From Ulota crispa (lineage: Eukaryota > Streptophyta > Bryopsida > Orthotrichales > Orthotrichaceae), in the NCBI GenBank assembly GCA_963920765.1, contig OY987243.1, positions 15,252,001 to 15,316,000 of the forward strand: a DNA stretch of 64,000 nucleotides. The letters run 5' to 3'. The position numbers and the translations under genes were made by a program. Of the stretch, positions 1 to 12,624 are shown piece by piece; the stretch's first letter is position 1; every line of letters starts with the position of its first letter. The notes under the pieces were generated by a model, which was given only the letters and a program-made list of their open reading frames with translations, did no database searches and was not told where the DNA came from.

Positions 1-850
1 CTGCAGGCTTCTTTGTGAATTGCTGCGACATCGCATAAAGTAAGCAAATTGCACTAATCTTTTTAGTATCTATCGTTTTGGTAGCACTGTACTGATTATA
101 TGCGTGCGGTTTGTTTTTGTGAACGTCAAGTATGCCTTGTAACGTGTTTGGCCAATTTTCAGAGTTTTGCTGGGATGCTTTTTGGGCTATTTTTGAAATG
201 GACAATATTCATAAGCTATTGTGTTCGGATTCCGTCTTCCATTAGAATTTGACAATATTTTTGGTCCAATTTATGCCACTGTCGTCATAAACATTTCTGC
301 ATTGGTTTCTTATGTCATACCATTGTTTATGTTGCAGATGAAAGCGCAAAAGGAGTCCATGGGCAAGTATTGCTGTCACCTCTTGCAGATTATCTGAATG
401 TAATTTCTGGACAGAGCCTTGGAGGTGTTGGCCTGAAGAGGTCAGTGGCTCTATCACGTTGCTAATCTCTTGCTGTTCTCCTCATTAAAATCCTCACCTT
501 ACGGGGAAGGCTCTAGTCATTAGTGATCCATTTTAATTGTTATTCTAAGGTAGGATCTAAAATCGGTGCTGCTTGTGCAGAGAGGTGGATAGTGCTCTAC
601 GCCCCTGGCGCCTTTGCATTGCTCGATGCTTGCTCTGGCAACGACCTACAGAAACCACACTCATCTCTAGGAGGTAATTTCCTTAATGCTTATAAACTGA
701 GACTAGTTATGTCATGGTTGCAAGTTTCGACGTTAGCACAACAACCGGTGCATGTATATTATGTGACTGAGCGCTCTAGTAATCATATCTTGGTATTCTT
801 TCAATGCAGAGGGTGCAAGGCGAAGTGCCTGGATGACATTACGACATGAT
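1..850 (+). other. Possible exon remnants of an unrecognised gene
   Basis: Three short stretches have splice-like borders. Block 338-440 follows a pyrimidine-rich tract ending gttgcag, is followed by gtcagt, and is open in one frame. Block 581-673 follows gcttgtgcag, precedes gtaatt, and is open in a compatible phase. A third block starts at 810 after caatgcag and meets a stop at about 847. The first 39 bases end in AAA-gtaagc and could be another exon end, but its phase does not fit the next block. I recognise no protein family. This could be the 3' end of a gene starting left of the window, a decayed gene, or chance. Confidence 0.25.
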
Positions 851-3281
851 TATGACCTCCATTATAAGTACACTGGAAATGTTTAAGCACGTGATGATAA
901 GCTCAACTAGAGTAATCCTTGCTTTTGTAAATCAAGCAAGGTTTTCAAATACATGTGCCACCCATCCCCGAAGGACTTTCATTGCTGCTGTCTGAAGGCT
1001 CTTGTCAACAGGGCGATGATTGCCAAGTGGAATCCTCTGTCAGTTATTTCACCAAAATTTTGCACTGTAAAGCTTCAGCTTGGTGGGCAGGAGCGCAAAG
1101 CGGCTGGTTTGGGTGAGCAACACTGCAACTGGCTCAAGCGTATTACCTCTGCTCTTGGGCCCTTCTGTTCTATCTAGTAACCTCATCTCCATGAAGTCTC
1201 GCTGCTGAAGTGAAACAAGAGTTTGTGTGGAGTGCCCTGAAGGACGAATGTTTACAACATCCAAATGCTGTTTGTTTTACCAACCAATTTGATTAAGTGA
1301 TGTCAATAGGGGGTAGTCACATGTCAAAACAAGAATGAAACTTGTATGAAGAATGAGAAGTTGAGTGAATAGGAGCCAATGGGAGCACTTCTCCATGAAG
1401 AATGCATGACTCCCCTTTTGTGGGCAGTGGAGGATGGAGAATGAGTTTATCTTGAAAATGGTGATGAGGTAAGAAAACAAGTTGCATTGACACACTCAAC
1501 CAAGGTCTCCAACTACAAGGGTGAAAAAAAGGAGCAAGATGAAAAAGGGACATACATTGGTAAAAAATTCACATGCTAAAACTTCTTCACCCCCATTCTT
1601 CTCCTCTACAGTTGAAGAAGAAAACTTCTCAATTTTCAGGAAATGGGGAATCTGCAAATCAATGAGGCAAATCAATGAGGTAGTACCACATCCCCACTCT
1701 CTGAAGTTTGAGAATCAGGTTAAGGTGTGGCTACCCGTAATACCTCTTGTTGTCAGCATTACTAATGCTGGTCGGCACATTATTAATCTAAATTTCCATA
1801 GTCATCAAACTGATCTATCGCTCGTGTACTATACATTGGCTATAACATTACGAATCCTCTTCAACATTAGTTTATCCTCTTACTTTACAGGTGGCCATTT
1901 ACAGGTGGCCATTGTTTGGATGCCTGGCGTACAAGGTCCGAGAAGAACCGACCGCTAGTGTAAGATTAACTAACTAAGATTGAGATTTGGCTTGTTCAAA
2001 TTCAAGTCGTTAGGCTGCAAAACCGAAGGCAATGAAAATAATATGGAAACTAACCAGTTAATAAAAAAACAAGAAGGAAAATTATTTGCTCTTTTTCAAG
2101 ATGGGTAGGAGATGGGTAGGAAATTGACTGGAAGAAAATACAAGAAACCGGATATCAGAGGATCTTCAAAGGATATGTTTGGATTTAGTTGACAAAGTCA
2201 AGGATAGCCATTCATCAATGGTATTATAAGTTCAATACTTCAAGGCTAGCCACTAGAGCCTAGAGTTGCAAAGGCTCTTGACCTATTCCCACCTTTAAAC
2301 CACTAGATGATTTTGTTTTAGCATGTTCATGATACCATTTCCAAATAAGTGCCACCAAGTAATCTCTCTATCTCTCTCTTCCAACAAGTAGGATTTTTTT
2401 AAATTGCAAATGTGAGCTTTGTACATTAGTAAGGCTAAGTATTTGGTCCTCAATTGGTGAGGAGTTCTTAGGTTCAACTTTTGCAATAGACATTACATTG
2501 TTTATTGATTTTTTATATGTATATGTCTTTGTTATTTTTGTAATCTTTGTGAGGGTTTTGGCTAATTTAAGTTAAAAATAGAAGGAAATTTAGCTAATTC
2601 ATATCCCACATGAAAGAAAATTCAACTGATCCATACATAAGACAAGGAAAATTAGCCACTTAGAATTCAATACCAAAGGAAACTAGCCGCTTTCCCCAAG
2701 TGCAAAAAGGCAAAAACCAATCTCAAACAATGTTTAGCCGAACATCCAAACATACGCTTGAGTAACCGGCTTTTGCTGAAATTTTTGAAATATTTCCCGG
2801 ACCCTGCTGGCGTAGTTTTTGCTCAATACAAAATTGACGCAGAAATTGCTCCATGTTATACCTCTTTGTTGTCTGATGCAGAAGATACTATAATCAGGTT
2901 TTTGAACATTTTGGCTAGGTTTTTAGTTAGTAGTTTCCAATTCAAATGGCTTTTTTGCAACAATACACTCAATGCCGGGCTTTTCCTGTACATTGGTTCA
3001 ATTATCTAAACCTAAACCTAGATAGCAAATGTCATTCTTGATGTCTTCGTTGGGAGATAAACCCTGAAAATAACAAGTGTGTTCTTTCCCCAAGAAATTT
3101 TTATATCCTCGTATGACTACAAGATCACTTGACTCACCATAATTGAGTGTACAATAATGCCAACACCCGGGTTTGAAGTCATGACAACAGCTCATGAACA
3201 CAAAAGTTCAATTGAATTTTGGTAGGTGAAGGGATTGAAGGTGATCACTCCCACCCCCACAAACTATGCTAATATTGATAT
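851..3281. other. Intergenic, no gene seen
   Basis: AT-rich DNA. The longest open frame (1521-1958) has no family signature. Only tiny local duplications stand out, for example around 1656-1680, 1890-1912 and 2099-2121. Confidence 0.6.
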
Positions 3282-3284
3282 TTA

Positions 3285-3719
3285 GGGCTGATTCACACTA
3301 TGATTGACTAAATTGAGAGGCTGTGGAATTAAGCGGCCCGTTGAGGGGCCCAAAATATGGACTGAAATAGATAATAAATTATTGTTTTTGATATCTTTGG
3401 TTGATCATAGTGTGAAGCCTTCAAAGGCCAATCCCAAAATTCAAATTTTCTTATTTAACGGCAATGATTTTGTCAACTCTTGATTGTTTTATGAAAAAAT
3501 ATTGACAATTTGGGTCTCTATTTTTGTTCAATCCAAATTTCTTTTGAGAGGATGTTGCTTTTAGTAAAAAGGTGATACCATGTATGCGTTTTGGAGGCAA
3601 CAAACTTTGAACTTTGTCCTCTAGTGTGAAGGGTAGAGAGGTCAAAGTCTTAATTTTTTGCAATTTGATTGGTGAAGATTGAGTACTTCTCAATTTTTGA
3701 CCATAGTGTGAAGTGGCCC
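3285..3719. mobile_element. Harbinger-type MITE (TTA target duplication)
   Basis: The ends are inverted copies: GGGCTGATTCACACTATGA on the left, and the reverse complement of the right end reads GGGCCACTTCACACTATGG. TTA flanks both sides (3282-3284 and 3720-3722). A three-base TTA/TAA duplication with GGG/GGC ends is typical of PIF/Harbinger (Tourist-like) MITEs. A further inverted copy of the end lies inside at about 3399-3419, so this may be a composite of two insertions. There is no coding capacity. Confidence 0.7.
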
Positions 3720-3722
3720 TTA

Positions 3723-5126
3723 CTACCAAAAACAAATCATCTAGGGCTTTAAAAAAAAAAAAAAAATTTGCCAGCTGAGTGTCAAAATCTAGAATATTTG
3801 ATACTACGTGTTTCTCTTTTGAGTTTTCTATTTTGAAAACTGTTTTTAAAATCTTGCTACTTGATTTTCAACTACGCCTTCTTTTTTTGCAAAATATTCA
3901 AGTATTCTAATGTGTTTTGTAATACATACAATGGTCTTCCTCATTGCATTTGAAAAATCACATTAAACTCAAATTAATTATCAAAATAATTTTATGAAAT
4001 TGCAAGTTGTAGTAAGCATTTTTTTATACAACTATATTTAATGTTAAAATGTTCTACTACCAAAAAGCTTACACTTTTAAGTAGTAAAATTACAAAATTG
4101 ATTTTGGCGTAATTTCATCCCAAACTCTACTTCAAAACGATACTTGACAATATTGCTATAGAACCAACCTTTACAAAATAAAATTCATATGTGTTTTTAC
4201 TATGTTCATCAAAATTTCCAAACCAAGAGCCATAAATAATGGCTACCTTAACGCTAAGATAATATTGGCCAAATTTAAATGTTCTTTGGGAGTTAGAGAA
4301 ATATGTTATTTGTGTTGAGAATGAATTATTTATAGATCAATTTATAAAAATAAGGCAATATAAGATGAGGATGAGGATAAGGACTATGTAATCAAAGCAA
4401 TTTTCAAGCGATTTGAGATTCTCAATAGTATTGTCATCCTGTCTTTGTTAGAGACCATCAAATAGAAATTTTGTATGTAAAAAAGTTGTGCATCATTCTA
4501 TCTGAAAGATCTCAACCAGTCCTTTTTAAACATACAATATAAACACAACTAGGAGACAAATTAAAACATTGACTTTATTATGTCACTTCACAATATTGTA
4601 TGAATTTAACTTGTTGCCTCAAATCTAAGCATAATTTTGTAATTGTAATGAAAAAGCACTCAATCAATCCATCTTATTAAAACACAATCTCATACACTTG
4701 AATCTATGCCAATAAAATTAATTTTATTAGCTAAATAGTTGGTGGGTTCTTCTTTGTTGAGTAGAATTGAATGGCTATGCCAACACACAAACACAAATAA
4801 TTTATAAGTGTGTTGCCAAGGATGTATAAGAATTTTAACCTTCTGAAATAAATAATTACAAGAGGTGTTCTTGTATTTTTGTTGGCTAGAGTATATGGCC
4901 ATATACAAATTTCAACAAACTCAACTTGTGTTTGTTTTGGCCACTTCATGTAAATCATTGTACACTAGTTTTTTGGAGATAAATACATTACTTGTTGAAA
5001 AATATTATGAATTTGATAAGTTTTTGAAATTATCATAACCAGGTTCAAGACAATCTAAGAAAATCTACTATACTATAAAATAGCTTCATAAACACTATTG
5101 AAACTTTTTTTTGGTGTGTTCTATGG
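3723..5126. other. Intergenic, no gene seen
   Basis: Strongly AT-rich sequence with homopolymer runs (poly-A near 3750-3765). No gene-like frame or clear repeat was recognised. Confidence 0.6.
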
Positions 5127-5130
5127 TTAA

Positions 5131-6050
5131 CCCCTAAATCCCTAAGTGTCCCCTCGGGGGACAAATGGGATTTTGGGCAAGTACTTACAACCTCAATTTT
5201 TGTTCTGATTTTTTGAAACTTTTTTTGAAGATAGGAAAACACATTAGCTTTTGGGGAATATAACTTTTATTCCAATCAATGCCCAAAAGCAAAAGTTATG
5301 CCTAGATAAGCAAAAAAAATTGCAAATTGGGCAGCAAAAAAAATTTACAAAAACTTGAATTTTTTGAATTTTTGTTTTTTTGTCATAGGTTATAGTTTTG
5401 TCTACATCTGAAGCTTTGATCCATTCCATTTGGACTAGTTATGAGAAAGTTATGGACAATCTTGTTTTTTGGGCACCTCAAGCATCTTCTTGAAAAAATA
5501 ACTTATAGACTTCATTTTTGAATGCAAGTTTAACAATTTTTCAAAAAAATTGTTGGAAAGGGTGAAGTTTGCTTGCTAGAACAATCTCACCATTGGGATT
5601 ATTGAGTTTCAATTCCATTGCAAGGTTATTAACAATTTAAGTTTTTGTTCAATCTCATACCTTCTTCTACCTAATATTTTTTTAAGAATGAAAATTAAGT
5701 ATTTTTTGTTTTGATTTTTTTCCAAAGATTCTCAACTCAATTTTCCACCATAAGAAAATCAACCTCAAAACTCTCTGGTGCAAAAACTTTAAGTTAAAAA
5801 AGTTCAAAGTCAAATAATCTAGTTGTGCAAGGTGCAAAAAAGTTTTTATTTTACACTTTGAATGCAAATATCTTGCAATCTGTGCGGTCAAAGTTTTTGA
5901 ATTTTTGTTTCCACATTCTTATACTAGTCTAGTACAAGATCCTACGATTTGATATGCAAAAAGACCAATTTCCAATTTTTTTACTTTTTGCAATAGAAAT
6001 GACAATTTTGAGTGTCTTTTGACAAAATAAAGGCCCTTGGGATTTAGAGG
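5131..6050. mobile_element. TTAA-flanked, piggyBac-like non-autonomous element
   Basis: TTAA lies at 5127-5130 and again at 6051-6054. The left end reads CCCCTAAATCCCTAAG; the right end, reverse-complemented, reads CCTCTAAATCCCAAGG. A TTAA duplication plus CCY-type ends is the hallmark of the piggyBac superfamily. The left subterminal part resembles the element at 58823-59753 (shared CTCGGGGGA-type motif followed by AAATGGGATTT), so the two are one family. The 920-bp body has no transposase frame. Confidence 0.75.
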
Positions 6051-6054
6051 TTAA

Positions 6055-6786
6055 TTTGTAATGTAGGCATAAATTTCAATCCATTTATGTACACATCAGA
6101 CATAAGTAAAAAGGACCCAAAACTGCAAAAATAATCAAACATGTCAAATAATGTTTTTTTATTGATTTCAAACCAAATTATTCAAATTTGGAAAAAATAT
6201 ATCCCATTGTTGGAATAACCGCATTGCAATTCAACCAAAATCACGGGGAACTTTCCCTAGTGATAGGATCAAAAACATCTCATTTTAATATTTTTCTTGT
6301 AACTTTAAGATAAGGGAGCATACTTGACATGCTCAGTAATAAAACGCTACAAAATGAACGCAACCCTATTCCAAGAGCTTTAATTTCATCCCTGAGCCAT
6401 TTTATTGGCCTCGTCATCTTTGAGGCTTAACTTGAAATAAGGACAATTGGCAAAAGAATAAATGTTTATGAGTGCTGTATATCAATCTGCCTTACTTACA
6501 CTTTGCATTAGTTTGAATCCACTCGTGGAAAATGAACATCAAACTTTTACATCTCTCGAACTTACAAAAACTCGGTACAAAACGTGTGCTAACTGACATA
6601 TTCAACTAAAGAATAAATTACATTTAGGAAGAAAATTTTAATCCGTCAAGGACTCTTCTAGTGCGAATGATGACCAATGAATAAAACATTGACCCACTTG
6701 TATGCAGCTATACCCATGAGTGAAAAAGGCTCTCATGATATTGGCATGCTATACCCTACACTCAAGGGTGGTTCACACCAAGTCCC
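6055..6786. other. Intergenic, no gene seen
   Basis: AT-rich sequence between two small transposons; no gene, RNA or repeat recognised. Confidence 0.55.
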
Positions 6787-6789
6787 TAA

Positions 6790-6943
6790 GGGCGTCCTTC
6801 CATGTAAGGGGGTGAGGAGGGAGTGGAGGGAGTGAGGGTGTAGCTCACCGATAATTGATCAGATGAAATTTTAAAAAAAATGGAATTTCATTGGTGAACT
6901 ACATTGAATTTCACCAGCCACCCCCTCACATGGAAAAATGTCT
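6790..6943. mobile_element. Short MITE with TAA target duplication
   Basis: The left end (GGGCGTCCTTCCATGTAAGG) pairs with an inverted right end that reverse-complements to AGACATTTTTCCATGTGAGG; both run into GGGGTGR. TAA flanks both sides (6787-6789, 6944-6946), as expected of a Harbinger-type MITE. It is 154 bp and non-coding. Confidence 0.6.
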
Positions 6944-6946
6944 TAA

Positions 6947-7737
6947 GTCTCTTTGAATTCTCAAAACATGATTTTCTTGGTTAAGAGGCACACAAACTTG
7001 TGACCTTTATTTTCATACTACATCCCAAGTTTTAAGCCTTGGTTTACTTAGAATACCTCCATGCTAACAGTTTTTGAAAAAATTGGTGCAAAAAATGTTA
7101 GCCTTTACTACAAAAATTGGATTTATAAATTTAAAAAACCCCAATTTGGAAGTCAAGTGTCAAAAGAGCTGTATAACGTATTCAACTATATTTTGTGTTT
7201 TAGCGTGCATTAGTAGAAAATATGTTCAAATCAAGTGATCCTAATCAACACAAACATGTCCTAATTAACACCACCATTTTCAAATTTTTGTAATCAAAAT
7301 GTCATAATCAACATATTATTGTTGATTGGGTCCTATTTTCTTGTAGTGAGCCCTGTATAATGCAACAAAATTGGGATCTAATATTGTATTGGAACTTAGG
7401 ACATACTGTGAATTGCTTGAACATATTTGTTCACTCACTCAAGTAGAGGAATCCTAAATTTTGGAGGTTTACAATTCATGCATTAGAAGTATGTTTTTTC
7501 AAATACGGTATGGTGTATTACTTTCAGGAGACAAAATTAGAGCATGTATATAGTGATCCTGCAATACTAAACTAATTGCCAAGCAAAATCTGTAAGTTTG
7601 AGGAAAAACAGACTACACCTTATTGTTTTACTACATGATATTCACCACTATACCATGGCGAAATCTTACCCAAGTTTCCACCCGTATAAATAAATAAAAT
7701 CTGTTTACATTAAAATCCATACTGTATTTTGTATACA
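6947..7737. other. Intergenic, no gene seen
   Basis: AT-rich DNA without a recognisable gene or repeat. Confidence 0.55.
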
Positions 7738-7746
7738 TTAAATCTA

Positions 7747-8473
7747 GGGGAAATATCATAAATAGGCCTAACAAATGGCCATACATTGAAAATAGGTCTG
7801 GCATTTTAAAAGTAGATCTCACCAAATATCAAATGTAGGCCCTGCAACTATGGTGGCCAAAATATTGGGTATGTCTATATATTTCCAAATTAAATTGGTT
7901 TGTGGTGGTTTTGTTTATAGTGACCAAGACCATTGCATCAATTGTAATGGTGTTTCTTACTCTTTGAATAAAACTTGCACTTGCTATGAATGACAACATA
8001 ATGTCATCATGCTGCAAGTGTACTTTTGTATGTAAGCAGAAAATCACATGTTTACTTGCACAAGTGCTTCACAACACCATATTGCCAAGAAGTATGTGTA
8101 GAGGTTGCACATCTTGTGTTGCAAAGGGACTTTTGGGAACTTGAAGAAGAGGAGGTTGCATTTGATGAAACCATGTTGCCACCAAATAATCATTGGCCAC
8201 CAAGCCACCTTAAGAAAAAACACACTCATACCAAGGAATAAGGAATTTCAAACAACAACTTACATTGCAATTGATGGGGTGGTCTTAGTCACTATAAGCA
8301 AAGCTACCACAAACTAATTTGATTTGAAAATAACTAGACATGCACAATGTTTTGAACACCATAATTACAAGACCTACTATAAATATTTGATGATGCTTGC
8401 TTTTGATATTTTTAAATGTCAAGCTTGTTTTTTATATATGGCCATTTGTGAGGCCTATTTTTGATATTCTCCC
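7747..8473. mobile_element. Mutator-type (MULE) non-autonomous element with 9-bp target duplication
   Basis: The nine bases TTAAATCTA occur directly before (7738-7746) and directly after (8474-8482) the element. Its ends are long inverted repeats starting GGGGAAATATCATAAATAGG on the left; the right end, reverse-complemented, starts GGGAGAATATCAAAAATAGG. Similarity between the arms continues for over 200 bp. A 9-bp target duplication with long terminal inverted repeats is diagnostic of the Mutator superfamily. The small frames in its centre (8026-8241) match no transposase I know. Confidence 0.8.
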
Positions 8474-8637
8474 TTAAATCTATTCCTTTCCTATGTTATC
8501 CACAACATAGTATGCCTGTAAATCAGTAATACTCGATCCCCACTTTGTTGGTTATTCAAAATGTTTGAAGCTTGTGTGTTTTCTCATTGTCTTCAGTCTA
8601 CAGTATGGTGTTCTCTGGCACATTTTGTCTTGTTTAA

Positions 8638-9504
8638 CCCTTTAAGGATCACGCGACCATATTTTGGTAGCTGGGAGTGGTTTTTGGCATATAGGCTGAA
8701 ATCGCTTAATAATTTGGAATTTGGTCTTGAAGTACGCATGTGATCACAAGAATTTTGCATTCATCTAAAAAAATAACAATGCAATTGGGTATGTGAGTTG
8801 ACAAATAATGATGTTTGTACGGCATGGCTTCAAAATATGTATTCATTTTTTATCAAGAAGAATGTCAAATTTCAATTGCACAATTCTTTAAAAAATCAAA
8901 TTGCTTAAGAAATATGTTTGTATTGTTTTCCTATATAGTAGTAGTATAATTGTAGTATTTGAAGATCTACTAAAATGGTGGTGTCATTTTGGCTTTAAAA
9001 TTTGTCATCTTACATTTAAGGCCAATTCTTGATTGCTTTCACTGATCGGATTTTCCATAACAATTATCAAATTTCTTGTAGCATTGTTTTAGGGTAGCAA
9101 AGAAAACGGGATGTTTTACCCTTTTTGTCCACTTAGCTACACCTTGTGATTGCTATTTTTGTCTATTTTGTGTGAAACTAGTCTTGTTGGAAAGGTGGGA
9201 AACCCTGCTTTTTAGAAATGTAAGGCTTTTTTCAATCAAAGCCTGCATGAAGCGATAACATTCAAAATCACACAAGCATGAAACACTAAAGATTTTCCGC
9301 ATACAGCTCGCTCAATCATTGTAATGTTTCACCTCCAACGGTAAATCTAATTAAAATTTTGGTGCTTTAAAGTGAACAAGGTGTACTTCCCATTTGTATA
9401 GTTGGATTACTGAAAATGGGTCCATATTTGAGTTAATTGCAAATCTAAGCTTACAGCCCTTATTTTTAGTGAATTTTGTGAAAATGGGTGTGGTCCTTAA
9501 AGGG
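8638..9504. mobile_element. TTAA-flanked, piggyBac-like element, copy 1
   Basis: TTAA sits at 8634-8637 and 9505-9508. The left end is CCCTTTAAGGATCACGCGAC; the right end, reverse-complemented, is CCCTTTAAGGACCACACCC. The element at 18474-19398 is a clear second copy in the same orientation. Copy 1 lacks a stretch of about 45 bp that copy 2 has near 18690-18735. There is no coding capacity. Confidence 0.8.
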
Positions 9505-9508
9505 TTAA

Positions 9509-10557
9509 ATTGTGGCCGTTTCTATCTGTAAAAATTGTGTGTGAACAATAACCGGACAAGACAAATTTGACCTTTTGCATTATTGTCAATATTAAACACA
9601 CAGAACCAAATGATACAAAATGCTTTTTGGTTGTTACATTGAGTGTTAAGTTGTACTCTCAACTTCCTTTGGTACCCCAACAGTCATTCAGGAAGGAAAA
9701 TGTTAACTCTATACACCAAAATTTTCAAACACTCGTGTCCGGCTTAGGCCCTTTTACACTAGGAGTAGGAGTTGGGGTTGTTTTGGAGCTCAAAAAGGTC
9801 CAAGGATTTCTAAAATTAATTTGAAAATCTTTGCACAAAGAGTCAATGTCAAAGAAATTGAAAATCTTTATGATGCTAAAGACAAGCTATGATTTAGCCT
9901 CAACTATAAGAAACTTTTCCCTAAGAATGGAAGTCCAATTAGTTGTCTTGTGGCCAATGTTTGATTTTGTTAAGATATACTTCTAACAAAAATGTGCATA
10001 CTTTGGATCATCAACACCATAGAACGAAATTGTAATCTCAACAATTCTATTTTATCTTCTTCATTCATTTTTTCTAAAATTTGCAAAGTTTGGAGTGTCA
10101 TATGATGTGGCATTGAGGACTATGCCACATGAGATGTGGTTTTATCCCAAGTGGATGATATGAATGTTAGTTGATATGGGAGTTTTTGGGAGCTATTGGC
10201 ACCTCATTTTGGGCCAATTAGGGTTTGGTTGATACTTGAGACACTCTTCTTTGCTTGGCATTCTTTGCTTAGTCAATTCTAGTGAGTGTTTTGACAAAGA
10301 GTTATTTGTGTTGTAATCATGGCTTTGGTTTATAAATTTTCTTTCTTTACTTCACTTGTACTCTTAGATTCTCTTGAGAGTTGAAGTGAGAGATAACTTG
10401 CTTTCATGAAACATTTAGGATTTTGAACCTAATCATTTGGCAAAGAATTGTCTTTCTAAAGATTTGTGGTATAACAAATTATCGGGTTGAAGGGGCACGT
10501 ACTTAAGGCTATGCTTGTGATGCATTCTAAGTTAATTTTTCCATTATATATTTGATG
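9509..10557. other. Intergenic, no gene seen
   Basis: AT-rich DNA. The open frame at 9567-9824 shows no family signature. Confidence 0.55.
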
Positions 10558-10561
10558 TTAA

Positions 10562-11272
10562 CCCTTGAGCGCCTAGAGTAAAACAAGAAATGAGGCCAGG
10601 AGGGACCATGCTCACAAACATTGTCCACCCCAAGCTAAGAATTTAGACCGGAGAGAATTCACAGCTGAAATAGCAAAAAAGGTGCTTGATGCACTCAACC
10701 ATAAAGTTGCAAAATTTTTGACCGCACCATTTTGTAGATTATAATAGTCAAAGTATAGTTGACTATGGAGAAATTGGCCAATTTTGAGGGGGTCTATGGC
10801 TTTGGACGCATAAATTCATGCCTTAGAGGAGGTTTCTTTAGATGAAATTTAGGCACAAGGTGCAATTTATCTCATACGGCATGGTGGACAATAGACGAGG
10901 TATGGGTACAACTTTGACCTCCACAAGGGCATGGCTCTCAATGGCATAGCTACAAAACCCTTCTCCAATTTGAGGCATGCGTGCCAAAACACCCCTAATG
11001 ATATGAAACCGGCCATAGTTGATGGTTTCTATCCTCTCACCTAAACCCTAAACCGCATGAAATGAAGTTCTATCGTAGTATTGTCATACTTGACTTGCAC
11101 AATCCGTGCTTGTACTAGTGGTGAAACCCCATCACCCACTATGTGGCGTGAGACTAGTACCATACCCTTCACTAAGTGCAATTTTCTACATAGTATAGTA
11201 CTTATTTTGACTAGATTCTGGGAAAAATATAATTATGAGGGGCAATATTATCGCCCTTGGGGCGCTCAAGGG
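10562..11272. mobile_element. TTAA-type piggyBac-like element (GAGCGCC family)
   Basis: The left flank is TTAA (10558-10561) followed by CCCTTGAGCGCCTAGAG. The right end, reverse-complemented, is CCCTTGAGCGCCCCAAG, but its flank now reads TAAA, one change from TTAA. The ends match those of the 243-bp element at 21959-22201, so both belong to one family. No transposase is visible. Confidence 0.7.
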
Positions 11273-11275
11273 TAA

Positions 11276-11800
11276 ATGCTTGCTACTTGATGTGTTATGT
11301 ATGGCGATCTATATTTACACAACAAGAGATAACCTTGCCTTTTGTGGCCTTGAGACCAATATACGTGAGAAAAAGGATCCTCGTTATACTTTCATGACAA
11401 CAATGAGTGTTGGATGCGGTTCTTGAAGCCATATGGGCTTTTAAAAAGTTTGGTTCAAAGGCCCTCAAATTTTGATGGGCTCAACTCACCTCTTAGTAAA
11501 AATTGACCCCTACGTTGAATATTTCATTTAGGTTACCTAAACAATTATGTTGTTTTGACAATTAAGTTGCCTTATCTTGGCAAGTTACCTCATAATCCAA
11601 CATTTGACCACTTGAAGGTGCATGCAACTTGTTAAATTTTAAGATTTCACATGGTTTATGTTGTGAACATCGCTGATTTGTTTTCCCGCTATATCATTGT
11701 TATTGCCAAGCCCTATAAAATTTTATTTTTTGCGGTGATTATCACTATAGCAGCAATAAGTGTTTATGTAGTGTAAAATGTCGAGAAATTAGTTTGGGCA
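11276..11800. other. Intergenic, no gene seen
   Basis: AT-rich sequence; no gene or repeat recognised. Confidence 0.5.
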
Positions 11801-11805
11801 ACCTA

Positions 11806-12170
11806 TTGCAGTATTCGGTGTAGTTTGTAACCTCAGGCGGGCCAAGTGCAGATGGACCCTAGTGCTTGAAGGGTATCCATCAGAACTTGGGGATTACAAG
11901 GCCAAGAGTCAAGGCGCCACCCCCATGATTGTACAATTGCACCTTCATTACAAGAATGTGAAACACTTTGACGTATTTGTTAGTTACTTCAACACAGATT
12001 TGCCACGTGTTGGTATCCCATTGGTTGCAGCGCTACATTAGACCTTGCAGAAATGATGAACCCTCCGGGGGTACTCATCCCAAGGACGGTTTGATTTGGT
12101 TTGTCTACCTCATGCCATTAGGGGACTGTGATCAAGCTCCAGCTACCCCATTCCAAAATTTGTACACTTG
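11806..12170 (+). pseudogene. Coding-like remnant, family not recognised
   Basis: This stretch has more balanced base composition than its surroundings. One plus-strand frame stays open for roughly 75-80 codons (about 11815-12045, including a segment reading KHFDVFVSYFNTDLPRVGIP). Stops follow, after which the same frame is again amino-acid-like for about 30 codons. I do not recognise the protein. It could be a decayed host gene or part of a DNA transposon. The call rests only on frame openness and composition. Confidence 0.3.
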
Positions 12171-12522
12171 AAAGTGAGAAGAAAGTATTTTGACTAGGAC
12201 TGCAATGCCCCATCGAGGACAGCTGCTCATTTGGTCCAGCACCAATCACTCTTGCTTCACCCCTTAGGAGTGACCAGTCGAAGCACACTCAGGTAAGAGC
12301 CCCTAGAAACGGCAAAAGGAGGTCCTTGTCAGGGTTTTTTTTTAAGATTTCAACTTATGGAAGTGTTGGCAATGATTTATGACTATAATTCACTAAGGTG
12401 GTTATATTGAAAAAATACTTGAAGAAGCATGCTTTGTTCATGACAAAAGGTGAAGAGAATTTTGGTTACCAATGGTTTCTTATTACACAAGTAAGGAGGC
12501 GCAAATGAAGTGTATTGGTCAT

Positions 12523-12624
12523 GACTTTTGAAAAATGACTACAATTAAAGTGTGAGAGATGAAATATGTGGGGACTTTTGAAAAATTACTACAATTAAAA
12601 TGTGAGAAATGAAATATATGGCAA
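12523..12624. repeat. Two-copy tandem duplication, about 52-bp unit
   Basis: A unit beginning gacttttgaaaaatgactac and running through gtgagagatgaaatatgtgg is followed at once by a near-identical second copy with a few substitutions. Confidence 0.75.

Noticed and set aside
11041-11055. Telomere-like CTAAACCCTAAACC
   Set aside because: Only two units; too short to call an interstitial telomere.
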